Notes: generated from the letters alone by a model not told the origin. A stretch of 19,114 nt of DNA from Armatimonadota bacterium (GCA_012961305.1 DTZQ01000654.1:1-19114), one strand, 5' to 3'; numbered from the stretch's first letter, positions 6,515-15,330 are shown. Made by a program: numbers and translations.

Positions 6515-6920
6515 AAAGGGTTCACTTATCGGGATACTGCTCCTGGTGGCCTTCGGGATGCTGGGGGTGAGTTCCTTTCTTCGCTCGCTCAGTCCCTACG
6601 TGAGTTTTGAGGAGGCCCGCATCACTGGCCAACGGGTGCAGGTTTACGGGCGCATCGACCGAACGCGGCCTATGGGGAGCGATGCGGAGAGGGGGTTGTT
6701 TTCGTTCTACCTGGAAGATGAAAACCACGATTCCCTTCGGGTGGTTTACGGAGGAGTGAAGCCGGGCAATTTCGACCAGGCCGACGGGGTGGTGGCCATT
6801 GGGACCTACCGCGAGGGAGCCTTTCATGCCGACCGGCTGTTGGTCAAGTGCCCTTCCAAAGAGGAGGAACAGCGGCTGCGGGAGCGCTATCGGCAGACTG
6901 CTGGGCAGGGAAGGCGTTAA
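6507..6920 (+). CDS. ccmE: heme chaperone CcmE, cysteine variant
   Basis: A 137-residue periplasmic heme chaperone anchored by one N-terminal helix (about residues 6-25), with an OB-fold core (VQVYGRIDR 44-52, FDQADGVVAIGTY 89-101, FHADRLLVK 106-114). Canonical CcmE binds heme covalently through a His in VxxHDExY. Here the site reads LLVKCPSKEEE, so Cys115 takes its place. This matches the C-type (CxxxY) CcmE described for Desulfovibrio and archaea, except that the expected Tyr at 119 is Glu. It overlaps ccmD by eight bases and precedes ccmF by four bases. The changed residues are a direct reading of the sequence; the functional effect is inference. Confidence 0.92.
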   Translation: MSKKGSLIGILLLVAFGMLGVSSFLRSLSPYVSFEEARITGQRVQVYGRIDRTRPMGSDAERGLFSFYLEDENHDSLRVVYGGVKPGNFDQADGVVAIGTYREGAFHADRLLVKCPSKEEEQRLRERYRQTAGQGRR

Positions 6921-6924
6921 GTTT

Positions 6925-9282
6925 ATGAAATCTGGGGATTTTGCACTGGTCTTGGCTTTGGGCAGTTGTTTGGTTGCTTTAGGGGGGTATGGGGGCGTGG
7001 TGGCGGGATGGGAAAAAGCCCGACGGTTGGCTCGGTTCGCTTTTGCCCTGATGAGTGCGGCAATAGTCATAGCGGTAGCCCTCCTCTTCCATTTTATTTT
7101 AACCCATCGGTTCGACCTGTACTACGTCTGGAGTTACAGTTCTACGGATTTGCCGGGGCCCTATTTGGTGTCCACTTTCTGGGCCGGACAGGAAGGTACT
7201 TTCCTACTCTGGGCGGGTTATGGGAGCCTGATAGGACTAATGCTGCGGGAATGCGCTCGGAAGTGGGAAGCACCGGTGATGATGGGATTTTGTTTGGTCC
7301 AGGCGGAACTTTTAGTTCTACTGCTCCTCCGCAGTCCCTTTGCTCCTACCTCTGGACAGGTGAACCTGAGCCACTTATCCCCAGAAATGCTGGCGGCTCC
7401 GGGCTATCCCCGGGAGGGGAACGGCTTGAACCCGCTGTTACAGAACCCCTGGATGGCCCTTCACCCTCCGGTGCTATTTCTGGGTTTCGCCAGTTTAGCC
7501 GTGCCCTTTACTTTCGCTTTGGCCGCGTTGGGACGCCGGGATTACGAGGGCTGGATTCGGCCTGTTTTGCCTTGGACGCGGTTTGCCTGGGTGACGTTGG
7601 GGATGGGAATAGTTTCGGGGGGGTATTGGGCTTACGAAACTCTGGGTTGGGGAGGGTACTGGGGTTGGGACCCGGTGGAGAACTCCTCTCTGGTCCCCTG
7701 GCTGTTCACTACGGCCCTGTTACATGGCCTACTTCTGCAACGAGCGAGCGGCGGTTTCCGACGGGCCAATTTCTGCTTGGCCCTGGCTGCTTTCGGGACA
7801 GTCTTGTACGGAAGTTATCTCAATCGCAGTGGCATTTTAGCCGACTTTTCGGTACACTCCTTTGGCGAACTGGGCCGGGGATTCAACGCTGCCCTTATCG
7901 GTTTCTTCGCGCTTCCGACCATAGTTGCTCTGGCGTTGTTTCTGAGGCGCAGCCGGGAGATTGGCAGTTCACCTGGGAGTCACCGGGTCGGTTCCCGGAG
8001 TTTCGCCGTGTATTTGGCTGTACTGTTGCTGGTTTGTTCGGGCCTTTTGGTACTGGGGGGCAATTCTGCCCCGCTATTGACGGGGGCATTGGCAGCCATA
8101 GGCCGCCGGGTGCCCCTACTGGCACCTTTTCTGCCGTCGCAGGTTAGGGGAGTGGAACCTTCCTTTTACAACCTGACTCATACCCCACTGGCAATGCTGC
8201 TGGCCGTACTGCTGGGCGGAGGAATGTTGCTGGATTGGCGGGGAGGGAATGGGCAGAGAATCCGAAGGGCTGGGCGAGGGCCGGGGGTGTTCGCAGGGGT
8301 TGGGGCTGTGCTGATGACTTTGTTGGTGGTTCGATTCCACTCCTCCCACCTGCCTTCCGCCGGGCAAATCCCGCCCTCGGCTAAGTCTCTGGCAACAGTC
8401 TGGGTGGTTTTCGTCACTTTGGCTTTGTTCGCCCTGGCCGTAAATTTCGGCTGGCTGTGCCGCCTCTTGGTCTCTGGTCGGGGAAAACGGGCTGGTGCAT
8501 CCTTGGCCCATATAGGGCTTATGCTGCTGTTCGTGGGAGTAATTGCTTCCTCCGTTTACGAGCAGAAGGTACGGCTGGAACTTCCCTTGCGCCAGCCGGT
8601 AGAGCGCCTCGGTTACACTTTCATCTACGAAGGCCGGCGGGAACGACCGGACGGGAAAGTTGAGTTGAAGGTGCGCCTTACGGCCAACGGCACTACTTGC
8701 TTGCTGCAGCCGAGGATGTGGCCGACTAAGGAGGGCTTGGTCCGCCAGCCGGCCATTGCCCGCCAATTGACCCACGATTTGTACCTGGAACCTGAGGAGG
8801 TAACCTCCCGCCGAAGGCATCACCTTGTATTACAGCGGGGGGAGAGAAAACAGGTGGAGGGATGGACGTTGGAGTTCGTGCGGTTTGAAATGCCCAGGGA
8901 GGGAATGAACGGACACCTGTGGGTGGGAGCAGTAGTGCGGATGCTTCAGCGGGGACGGGAGTACTTCGTCACCCCCGTGCTTTCCTATCGGCATGGCTTC
9001 CCCAGACACCTCCCTGTAGAACTCCCCCCTGGTTGGCAGTTGACCTTGGTGCAAGTGGCAGTGGAGGGGCCTGAGGACGAACCGCACATTGTGCTGCATT
9101 TGGCCCAGCCCACAGTGGTAGTGTGGGCCACCCGCAAGCCGCTGATGGGTTCAGTATGGTTGGGTTGCGGACTGCTCTTGGGAGGAGGCCTTTTAGCCCT
9201 GGGCCGACGGGCCTGCAAAGCCGCTCAAGTAGCGGAAGCATCTCCTTTGCCAACATCCGCGGGCGAACCCGTTTCCACCTGA
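6925..9282 (+). CDS. ccmF: heme lyase component CcmF
   Basis: A 785-residue polytopic membrane protein that ligates heme to apocytochromes c with CcmE as donor. The WWD motif is at WGWDPVEN (246-253) in GGYWGWDPVENSSLVPW. Histidines usually credited with heme handling are all present: His180 (MALHPP), His267 (TALLHG), His311 (SVHSFGE) and His529 (LAHIG). DLYL follows in the periplasmic region (about 620). It is longer than common CcmF (about 650 residues), mostly through its large C-terminal soluble domain between the last two helices. The ATG at 6925 is chosen because the protein then starts at the first helix. GGGAAGG (6908-6914) is a somewhat distant ribosome site. CcmG, CcmH and CcmI do not follow it. 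Confidence 0.93.
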   Translation: MKSGDFALVLALGSCLVALGGYGGVVAGWEKARRLARFAFALMSAAIVIAVALLFHFILTHRFDLYYVWSYSSTDLPGPYLVSTFWAGQEGTFLLWAGYGSLIGLMLRECARKWEAPVMMGFCLVQAELLVLLLLRSPFAPTSGQVNLSHLSPEMLAAPGYPREGNGLNPLLQNPWMALHPPVLFLGFASLAVPFTFALAALGRRDYEGWIRPVLPWTRFAWVTLGMGIVSGGYWAYETLGWGGYWGWDPVENSSLVPWLFTTALLHGLLLQRASGGFRRANFCLALAAFGTVLYGSYLNRSGILADFSVHSFGELGRGFNAALIGFFALPTIVALALFLRRSREIGSSPGSHRVGSRSFAVYLAVLLLVCSGLLVLGGNSAPLLTGALAAIGRRVPLLAPFLPSQVRGVEPSFYNLTHTPLAMLLAVLLGGGMLLDWRGGNGQRIRRAGRGPGVFAGVGAVLMTLLVVRFHSSHLPSAGQIPPSAKSLATVWVVFVTLALFALAVNFGWLCRLLVSGRGKRAGASLAHIGLMLLFVGVIASSVYEQKVRLELPLRQPVERLGYTFIYEGRRERPDGKVELKVRLTANGTTCLLQPRMWPTKEGLVRQPAIARQLTHDLYLEPEEVTSRRRHHLVLQRGERKQVEGWTLEFVRFEMPREGMNGHLWVGAVVRMLQRGREYFVTPVLSYRHGFPRHLPVELPPGWQLTLVQVAVEGPEDEPHIVLHLAQPTVVVWATRKPLMGSVWLGCGLLLGGGLLALGRRACKAAQVAEASPLPTSAGEPVST

Positions 9283-9285
9283 ACA

Positions 9286-9314
9286 TTGACAGTTTCCTGC
9301 CGGCCAGTTAGAAT
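9286..9314 (+). promoter_or_regulatory. sigma70-type promoter for the prepilin gene (and maybe the hem genes)
   Basis: TTGACA (9286-9291) is followed after exactly 17 bases by TAGAAT (9309-9314), which is five of six to TATAAT. It starts four bases after the ccmF stop. No comparably good promoter was seen before sirC or hemA, so the transcript could continue into the tetrapyrrole genes. This is pattern evidence. Confidence 0.7.
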
Positions 9315-9351
9315 CCAGAAGGGGGAGGAAAATGGTGAAGGAGAAAGAACT

Positions 9352-10023
9352 ATGTGCCTGACAAAGTCCGGGTCTGGTTTCACACTAATTGAACTGCTGG
9401 TGGTCATTGCCATCATTGCCATCCTGGCGGCCATTCTATTTCCTGTCTTTGCCAAGGCCCGCGAAAAGGCCCGCCAGGCCAGTTGTGCCAGCAACTTGCG
9501 GCAGTTGGGAACGGCCTGCGCCATGTACCGCGAGGATTACGATGGGGTGAATGTGGATTGGGCCTATGGAGCCGGATTGGGTGGAGGCCGCTATCGAATT
9601 CTGTATGCTTGGGCGAGTTACGACGATTACGTGGACCCTCCCACCAGTCCACCTGGAGAACATTACGTGCCGGGTGCTGTTACCCCCTATGTACGGAACG
9701 AGCAGATATTTCGCTGTCCCAGCCGTCCCAGGCAGCAGTTAGCCTACACCTTGAACCACGCGAACTACGGGAACACCTTGCCGGCCTTCACCAACCCCTG
9801 TGGGCAACCCGATGCGGCCTTTGCGGACCCGGCGGGTACGCTGTGGCTCTTTGAACACACCACGGGCGTGCCCTGGTGTGGGAGGCGCGACGGTTTGGAA
9901 CCGATATGGCACCGGGCCACCTGGCACAACGGCGGGTGTAACGTGTTGTTCTACGACGGCCACCTCAAATGGCTGCGACCGGAGCAGTTTGAACTGCGCA
10001 TGTGGTCCATAGAGGACGATTAG
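9352..10023 (+). CDS. type IV prepilin-like (H-X9-DG) pseudopilin
   Basis: A 223-residue protein with a class III (prepilin peptidase) signal: short basic leader ending at Gly9, then FTLIELLVVIAIIAILA with Phe10 as the mature N-terminus and Glu14 at the conserved +5 position. Residues after the helix read FPVFAKAREKARQASCASNLRQLG. The C-terminal region ends with His followed by nine residues and DG (WHNGGCNVLFYDGHLKW), the H-X9-DG processing-associated motif. Such proteins occur in very large families in Armatimonadota, Planctomycetes and Verrucomicrobia. The single copy here may be a minor pilin or secretion pseudopilin. The ATG at 9352 follows AAGGAG (9338-9343) by eight bases. Nothing links it functionally to the flanking ccm or hem genes. 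Confidence 0.9.
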   Translation: MCLTKSGSGFTLIELLVVIAIIAILAAILFPVFAKAREKARQASCASNLRQLGTACAMYREDYDGVNVDWAYGAGLGGGRYRILYAWASYDDYVDPPTSPPGEHYVPGAVTPYVRNEQIFRCPSRPRQQLAYTLNHANYGNTLPAFTNPCGQPDAAFADPAGTLWLFEHTTGVPWCGRRDGLEPIWHRATWHNGGCNVLFYDGHLKWLRPEQFELRMWSIEDD

Positions 10024-10043
10024 GGCGAAGGGAAACAGATACC

Positions 10044-10673
10044 ATGCCCCGTTTGCTGCCGATAAACCTGCAGGTAGAGGGACGGCGGTGCGTGGTGGTG
10101 GGCGGAGGGGAAGTGGCGGAGCGGAAGGTGGGACTCCTCTTGGAGTGCGGGGCGGAGGTGGTAGTGGTCAGTCCTACTTTGACCGCCCGCCTGCGCCGGT
10201 TAGCGGAACAGGGAGAACTGACCTATCATGCCAGGAAGTTCGTGCCGGCCGATTTGGAGGGAGCATTGCTGGTCATCGCGGCCACCGACGACCCAGCGGT
10301 CAACGAGCAGGTGGCGGCTGAGGCCCAGGCGCGTGGGCTGTTAGTTAATGCCGTAGACCAACCCCAGATGGGCAACTTCCACTTCCCCGCCCGCCTCCGC
10401 CGGGGAGAGTTACTTTTGACCGTCTCCACCGGGGGGTGTAGTCCGCTGCTGGCCCGGCGCATTCGGGAGGAATGGGAGCAGCAGTATGGTCCGGAGTACG
10501 CGGCCCTGATGGAACTTCTGGGGGAACTGCGGGCCGAAGTTAAGGAGCGGATTGCCGAGGCGGCAGCCCGCCGGGAGGTCTGGGCACGGATGCTGGATTC
10601 GGAGGTGCTGGCCCTGCTGCGGGCCGGAAAACGAGACGCAGCCAAGGAGTTGTTGCGCTCATGCATATTCTAA
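10044..10673 (+). CDS. sirC: precorrin-2 dehydrogenase/sirohydrochlorin ferrochelatase (SirC/Met8-type)
   Basis: A 209-residue protein that oxidises precorrin-2 to sirohydrochlorin with NAD+, and in some members also inserts iron to give siroheme. The Rossmann start is VVVGGGEVAERK (17-28). ATDDPAVN (about 93-100) and the family motif LTVSTGGCSPLLARRIREEWE (about 129-149) are clear. Length fits the single-domain type rather than full CysG. The ATG at 10044 is preferred to a TTG/GTG further up because the protein then begins LLPINLQVEGRR, as in relatives. It is 20 bases after the prepilin gene and overlaps hemA by 13 bases. Whether ferrochelatase activity exists cannot be told. Its partner methyltransferase (cobA) lies downstream, fused to hemD. 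Confidence 0.9.
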   Translation: MPRLLPINLQVEGRRCVVVGGGEVAERKVGLLLECGAEVVVVSPTLTARLRRLAEQGELTYHARKFVPADLEGALLVIAATDDPAVNEQVAAEAQARGLLVNAVDQPQMGNFHFPARLRRGELLLTVSTGGCSPLLARRIREEWEQQYGPEYAALMELLGELRAEVKERIAEAAARREVWARMLDSEVLALLRAGKRDAAKELLRSCIF

Positions 10674-11953
10674 CCATCGGGCTCAATCACCAAACGGCAC
10701 CGGTGGAACTCAGGGAGCGTTTGGCCTTCCCCGATGCTTCCCTTGGCCAAGCCCTCCAAGGCTTGGTGGAGGAAACTTGTCTATTGGAGGCAGCCATTTT
10801 GTCCACTTGCAACCGGGCCGAAATCTACGGCGTGGCGGCGGAACCCGAACCGGCCCAGCAGGACACAGTGCGTTTCCTCAGCGAGTTTCACGGCCTATTG
10901 GCGGAGGATTTTGTACCCTACCTTTACCGCTTGGGGGATGCGGAGGCGGTCCAGCACCTGTTCCGAGTGGCTTGCGGTCTGGACTCGATGGTCTTGGGAG
11001 AGTCCCAGATTTTGGGCCAAGTGAAACAGGCTCTCCTTCAGGCTTCCCAACACGGCACTGCCCGGCTGCTATTGCAAGAACTGTTCCGCCGGGCCCTGCA
11101 TTTAGGCAAACGCGCGCGAACGGAAACGGACATAGGCAAGGGAGCCTTATCGGTCAGTTGGGCCGCCGTGGAATTGGCCCGCAGCATTTTCGGGTCCTTG
11201 CATGGCCGAAGCGTACTCCTCTTGGGGGCAGGGAAAATGGGCGAGTTAACTGCCCAATGTCTGTTGGACAGCGGGGTAAAGGCGGTGTTCGTGGCCAACC
11301 GCACTCCCTCCCGCGCCCTTCGCCTGGCGGAGCGGTTCGGCGGGGAGCCGGTGGCCTTCGACCGGTTCGGGGAGAAGTTGGTGGAGGTAGACATGGTCAT
11401 CAGTTCTACTGCCGCGCCTCATTTTCTCCTCCACCAAGCCCAACTTCGGCCCCTGATGCAGCGACGACGGGGACGCCCCTTGTTTCTTATAGACATTGCC
11501 GTGCCCCGTGACGTGGACCCGGCCGTGGGCCAATTGGACAACGTTTTCCTGTTCGATATTGACGACCTGGAGGCCGTAGTCGCTCAAAACCGCCGGGAAC
11601 GAGAGAAAGAGGCGTTAAGAGTACAAGCCCTCATCGAGGAAGAGGGGCGCGCCTTTCTTCGATGGCTCAACTCCCTCCGGGCGAAGCCCCTTATCGTTGC
11701 CCTGCGGCAGCAGACGGAGGCCCTCTGGCAGGCGGAGTATGAGCGGTGGATGAACAAACTGCCGGATTTGACCGACCGGGAGCGGGAAATGGTGCGGCGG
11801 ATGCTCCGTTCCTTTGCCAATAAAATGCTCCACCAGCCGCTCACCCAAATTCGGGCCCTGGCCGCTCAGCCGGAGGGGTATCAGCAGTTGGAGACCGTGC
11901 GGCGCCTGTTTGCTCTGGACTTGACCAGCGCCGGAGAGGAGGAGGCCCTATGA
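10661..11953 (+). CDS. hemA: glutamyl-tRNA reductase
   Basis: A 430-residue enzyme that reduces glutamyl-tRNA(Glu) with NADPH to glutamate-1-semialdehyde, the first committed step of the C5 tetrapyrrole pathway. The nucleophile is Cys50 in STCNRAEIYGV. The conserved His99 is in HLFRVACGLDSMVLGESQIL, and the NADPH-binding LLLGAGKMGEL lies at about 186-196. A C-terminal dimerisation helix follows (about 310-425). Length and motifs are standard. AAGGAG (10644-10649) lies eleven bases before the ATG. The gene overlaps sirC by 13 bases and hemX by four (ATGA), so the whole group should be translated together. Confidence 0.96.
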   Translation: MHILTIGLNHQTAPVELRERLAFPDASLGQALQGLVEETCLLEAAILSTCNRAEIYGVAAEPEPAQQDTVRFLSEFHGLLAEDFVPYLYRLGDAEAVQHLFRVACGLDSMVLGESQILGQVKQALLQASQHGTARLLLQELFRRALHLGKRARTETDIGKGALSVSWAAVELARSIFGSLHGRSVLLLGAGKMGELTAQCLLDSGVKAVFVANRTPSRALRLAERFGGEPVAFDRFGEKLVEVDMVISSTAAPHFLLHQAQLRPLMQRRRGRPLFLIDIAVPRDVDPAVGQLDNVFLFDIDDLEAVVAQNRREREKEALRVQALIEEEGRAFLRWLNSLRAKPLIVALRQQTEALWQAEYERWMNKLPDLTDREREMVRRMLRSFANKMLHQPLTQIRALAAQPEGYQQLETVRRLFALDLTSAGEEEAL

Positions 11954-12810
11954 CCGCGATTTGCGCTTTGGCGACGGGATTGGCTCTGTTGGCCTATTTG
12001 GCCGCGGCTGCCCTCTACCCGGCTCACCTTCTCTTGCGGGAGGAGCGATGGGGACGATGGGGTCGTCGGTTTCTCTTCGCTGGGGCCTCCCTGCACGCCG
12101 TAGGACTGATGGCCCACCTTACGCGGATGAAGACCGTGCCCTCCGCGGCCTTCTGGGTGGTCAATGCGGTCTTTTTCTTTTCCCTGCTTACAGTTTGGGG
12201 TGGTCTGTGGTTGGAACATCGATTCCAACGTCCCCTGTTCGGGGTCTTTCTGGCGCCGGTGGTGTTCTTGGTGTTGCTGTATCCCCTGGCTCTGCGGCGC
12301 GAAACGGCGACGGGTTTCCCCCTGCCCGTCCATCCCTGGATTGCCCTGCACGCCACCTTGGCTCTACTGAGTTACGCCAGTTTCGCCCTGGCTTTCGGGG
12401 CCGCCCTCATCTATTTGCTGCAAGACCGCCTGCTGAGGACCAAACGGCTGGAACGGCTGCGGTTTTTCCCGGCCTTAGAAGTGATGGACCGCGCTGCCTA
12501 CCACCTGATTGCCCTGGGCTTCCCCCTGCTCACTCTGGGCTTGATTATGGGCCTGATTTGGCTGCGGTGGGGAAGAGTAGCGAGCCTGACCCTACCTGAC
12601 CCCAAAATAATTTTGGCGGGGCTAACCTGGCTAATTTATGCTGCTTATCTGTATTTACGCGCAGTGATTGGTTGGTATGGCCGGCGGCCCAATTGGCTGT
12701 TAGTGGTCGGTTTTGGCTTGGTCTTGCTGACCTTTCTGGGTACGCGACACCACTTCCGTCCCAAGTCGGCGACGATGGTCCACTTAACCCCGATAATCCG
12801 GGAGGTGTAG
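11950..12810 (+). CDS. hemX: HemX/CcsA-like membrane protein
   Basis: A 286-residue integral membrane protein with about eight helices, of the cytochrome c assembly (CcsA/HemX) family. The segment HPWIALHATLALLSYASFAL followed by FGAALIYLLQDRLL is the usual fingerprint. No WWD motif (WGWDP) of CcmC/CcmF or CcsA is visible, so it fits HemX rather than a heme lyase. In Bacillus, HemX is coded next to hemA and lowers HemA levels, and the same order here points to that role. The family's exact mechanism is not known. The start ATG overlaps the hemA stop, with AGGAGGAGG (11937-11945) four bases upstream. Confidence 0.85.
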   Translation: MTAICALATGLALLAYLAAAALYPAHLLLREERWGRWGRRFLFAGASLHAVGLMAHLTRMKTVPSAAFWVVNAVFFFSLLTVWGGLWLEHRFQRPLFGVFLAPVVFLVLLYPLALRRETATGFPLPVHPWIALHATLALLSYASFALAFGAALIYLLQDRLLRTKRLERLRFFPALEVMDRAAYHLIALGFPLLTLGLIMGLIWLRWGRVASLTLPDPKIILAGLTWLIYAAYLYLRAVIGWYGRRPNWLLVVGFGLVLLTFLGTRHHFRPKSATMVHLTPIIREV

Positions 12811-12843
12811 TCCAGAGCCGGTAATCGTAAAGGGAAAGGAACC

Positions 12844-13791
12844 ATGGGGAAGTACGGTCGGGACCAGTTGATTATTGCCAGTCGGGGCAGTCGGTTAGCC
12901 CTGGCTCAAACGGAGGAAGTAGCCCAACGACTGCGCACCCTTTATCCCGGTTTAGAAGTAGAAGTGCGCATTGTCAAAACTCGCGGGGACCAAATCCGGG
13001 ACGTGCCCTTGCATAAAGTAGGTGGCAAGGGCCTGTTTACCAAAGCCTTAGAAGAAGTTTTGCTGGCTGGAGGAGCAGATTTGGCCGTGCACAGTTTGAA
13101 GGATTTACCCACGGGCTTGCCCAAGGGTTTGTGCCTGGCAGCAGTGCCCCGACGGGCTGACCCCCGGGACGCCCTCATTCTGGCGGACTCACTGGCCAGT
13201 CGCGCAGGCGATTTCTCCCTTGCCTGCCTGCCGCCGGGGGCACGAGTGGGCACCTCGAGTCTGCGGCGAAGGGCCCAGTTGCGGCACCTGCGGCCCGATT
13301 TGCAACTGGAGGAGGTGCGGGGCAACGTGGACACTCGGTTGCGCAAATTGGACGAGGGACAGTACGACGCGCTAATTTTGGCCGTGGCCGGATTGGAGCG
13401 TTTGGGCTGGACCCAACGCCTCACCTGGCGGCTGCCCTTCGAGGTTTGCACGCCGGCGGTCGGCCAGGGGGCCCTGGGCCTGGAGACGCGGGCGGACGAC
13501 GAGGAGGTGTGGGAACTGCTGCAACCATTGGAGGATGCGGCCACCCGGGCCGCGGTGAGGGCCGAGCGTACTTTTCTCCAAACGTTGGGAGGCGGCTGTC
13601 GGATGCCTTTAGGAGCAGTGGCGCAGGTAGAGCGAACCGCCTTGGTATTGACCGCCGTAGTGGCCAGCAAGGACGGAACCCGATTACTACGCCGCACGGC
13701 GGTCGGGCCCTGGGAGGAGGCAGAACTTTTGGGCCGAGAAATGGCGGAGGAACTGAAACGGTCGGGGGGAAGGTGGATTTTAGGGGAGTGA
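12844..13791 (+). CDS. hemC: hydroxymethylbilane synthase (porphobilinogen deaminase)
   Basis: A 315-residue enzyme that joins four porphobilinogen units into hydroxymethylbilane on a covalently bound dipyrromethane cofactor. The cofactor Cys252 is in TLGGGCRMPLGA, and the catalytic Asp87 is in HSLKDLPT. IASRGSRLALAQ near the N-terminus, VRGNVDTRLRKLD (158-170) and PAVGQGALGLE (204-214) are the other landmarks. Length is normal. The ATG at 12844 sits close behind AAAGGA. A 33-base gap separates it from hemX and 18 bases from the cobA-hemD fusion. Confidence 0.96.
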   Translation: MGKYGRDQLIIASRGSRLALAQTEEVAQRLRTLYPGLEVEVRIVKTRGDQIRDVPLHKVGGKGLFTKALEEVLLAGGADLAVHSLKDLPTGLPKGLCLAAVPRRADPRDALILADSLASRAGDFSLACLPPGARVGTSSLRRRAQLRHLRPDLQLEEVRGNVDTRLRKLDEGQYDALILAVAGLERLGWTQRLTWRLPFEVCTPAVGQGALGLETRADDEEVWELLQPLEDAATRAAVRAERTFLQTLGGGCRMPLGAVAQVERTALVLTAVVASKDGTRLLRRTAVGPWEEAELLGREMAEELKRSGGRWILGE

Positions 13792-13809
13792 TACGAAGGA
13801 GGTTGGGCG

Positions 13810-15330
13810 GTGACGCCAGGTACAGTTTACCTTGTGGGAGCGGGACCGGGAGAGGCGGGGCTAATTACGGTGAAGGGACTACGGTGCCTTCGCGCGGCCG
13901 ACGTAGTGGTCTACGACCGCCTGGTAAACCCGCAACTGTTGCGCGAAGCCAAGCCGGAGGCAGAGTTGATTTACGTGGGCAAAGCGCCCGACCGACAGGC
14001 CTTTAAGCAGGAGGAAATCAACGACCTCCTCGTGGATTTGGCTCGACAGGGAAGAACTGTCTGTCGGCTTAAAGGCGGAGACCCCTTTGTTTTCGGACGA
14101 GGGGGGGAGGAAGCGGAGGCTTTGGCGGCTAACGGGGTGCCCTTTGAGGTAGTGCCCGGCGTCACTTCGGCCGTAGCCGCGCCCGCCTATGCGGGCATTC
14201 CCGTTACCCACCGCCAATGGGCCTCCTCCCTGGCCTTCATCACCGGCCACGAAGACCCCACTAAGGGCCCCTCGGCTCTGCGGTGGGAGCAGTTGGCCGG
14301 CGGAGTGGACACCTTGGTGTTCCTCATGGGGGTAGGTCGCCTGCCGGCCATCGTCGAGAACTTGCTGCGGCATGGGCGTGACCCCCGAACGCCGGTGGCC
14401 CTGGTGCGCTGGGGTACCTATCCGGTCCAGGAAACTTTGGTGGGCACCTTGGGCGATATTGTAGAAAAGGCGCAGGTGGCCAATTTCCAGCCGCCGGCCG
14501 TGGTCGTCGTCGGCGAAGTGGTGCGGCTGCGGGAGAAATTGCGCTGGTTTGACACCAAACCGCTGTTCGGCCAACGGGTGTTGGTGACGCGGGCCCGGGC
14601 CCAGGCCTCCGTCTTGGCGGAACTGTTGCGGGAGCAGGGTGCCCAGCCGATAGAGTTTCCCCTCCTGCGCATTGTGCCTTTGGACTTTCAGGCCCGCCTG
14701 GAGGAACTGTTGGCGGCTGGCTTCCCCTTCGATTGGGTGCTGTTCACCTCGGCCAACGGAGTGACAGTATTTCTGGAGGCCCTAAGGAAACTGGGCTGCG
14801 ATGCACGCGTGTTCGGAGGGGTGAAAATAGGCACTATCGGCCCAGCGACGAAAGAGGCTTTGGCCCCTTGGGGCCTGAAGGCCGATTACTGCCCCCGTAC
14901 TTTTGTGGCCGAGCAGTTGGCGGCGGAGTTCCCGGAGCCGCCTCAGGGTTTGCGCATTCTCCTTCCCCGGGCCCGAGAGGCGCGAGAGGTACTGCCCCGC
15001 ACCCTGGCCGAGCGGGGAGCGAGGGTAGAAGTGCTGCCCGTGTACCAAACGGTGCGGGAAGAGGGAAATGTACCGGCCATCCAGGAGCAATTTCAACGCG
15101 GCGAAATTGAGGTGGTAACCTTTACCAGTTCCTCGAGCGTCCGCTACTTTCGGGAACTGCTGGGAGAGGTGCCCTTAGCGGGGGTGACCATTGCCTGCCT
15201 CGGCCCCCAAACCGCAGAAACGGCGCGACAGTTGGGCCTGTCCGTGGACGTGGTAGCGGAGGAATACACCGTGCCGGGGCTGGTGCGGGCTTTGGTACAA
15301 CATGTGCAGAGGGGGAAGGAACATGGCTAA
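13810..15330 (+). CDS. cobA-hemD: CobA-HemD fusion: uroporphyrinogen-III C-methyltransferase and uroporphyrinogen-III synthase
   Basis: A 506-residue two-domain protein. Residues 1 to about 245 are SAM-dependent uroporphyrinogen-III methyltransferase (SUMT/CobA): VYLVGAGPGEAGLIT (6-20), YVGKAPDRQ (55-63), VCRLKGGDPFVFGRGGEEA (84-102), VVPGVTSA and IPVTHR. Residues from about 254 form uroporphyrinogen-III synthase (HemD): QRVLVTRAR, VLFTSANGV, IGTIGPATKEAL and TFTSSSSVRYF. The HemD half cyclises hydroxymethylbilane and the CobA half methylates the product to precorrin-2, which SirC can turn into siroheme. The start is GTG at 13810, with a perfect AAGGAGGT (13796-13803) six bases upstream. Similar fusions are known in Clostridia and related bacteria. 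The stop overlaps a decayed antitoxin start by eight bases. Confidence 0.95.
   Translation: MTPGTVYLVGAGPGEAGLITVKGLRCLRAADVVVYDRLVNPQLLREAKPEAELIYVGKAPDRQAFKQEEINDLLVDLARQGRTVCRLKGGDPFVFGRGGEEAEALAANGVPFEVVPGVTSAVAAPAYAGIPVTHRQWASSLAFITGHEDPTKGPSALRWEQLAGGVDTLVFLMGVGRLPAIVENLLRHGRDPRTPVALVRWGTYPVQETLVGTLGDIVEKAQVANFQPPAVVVVGEVVRLREKLRWFDTKPLFGQRVLVTRARAQASVLAELLREQGAQPIEFPLLRIVPLDFQARLEELLAAGFPFDWVLFTSANGVTVFLEALRKLGCDARVFGGVKIGTIGPATKEALAPWGLKADYCPRTFVAEQLAAEFPEPPQGLRILLPRAREAREVLPRTLAERGARVEVLPVYQTVREEGNVPAIQEQFQRGEIEVVTFTSSSSVRYFRELLGEVPLAGVTIACLGPQTAETARQLGLSVDVVAEEYTVPGLVRALVQHVQRGKEHG

Noticed and set aside
11950..12810. HemX-like protein as a System II heme lyase CcsA
   Set aside because: No WWD motif (WGWDP) is present, and the position after hemA fits HemX.
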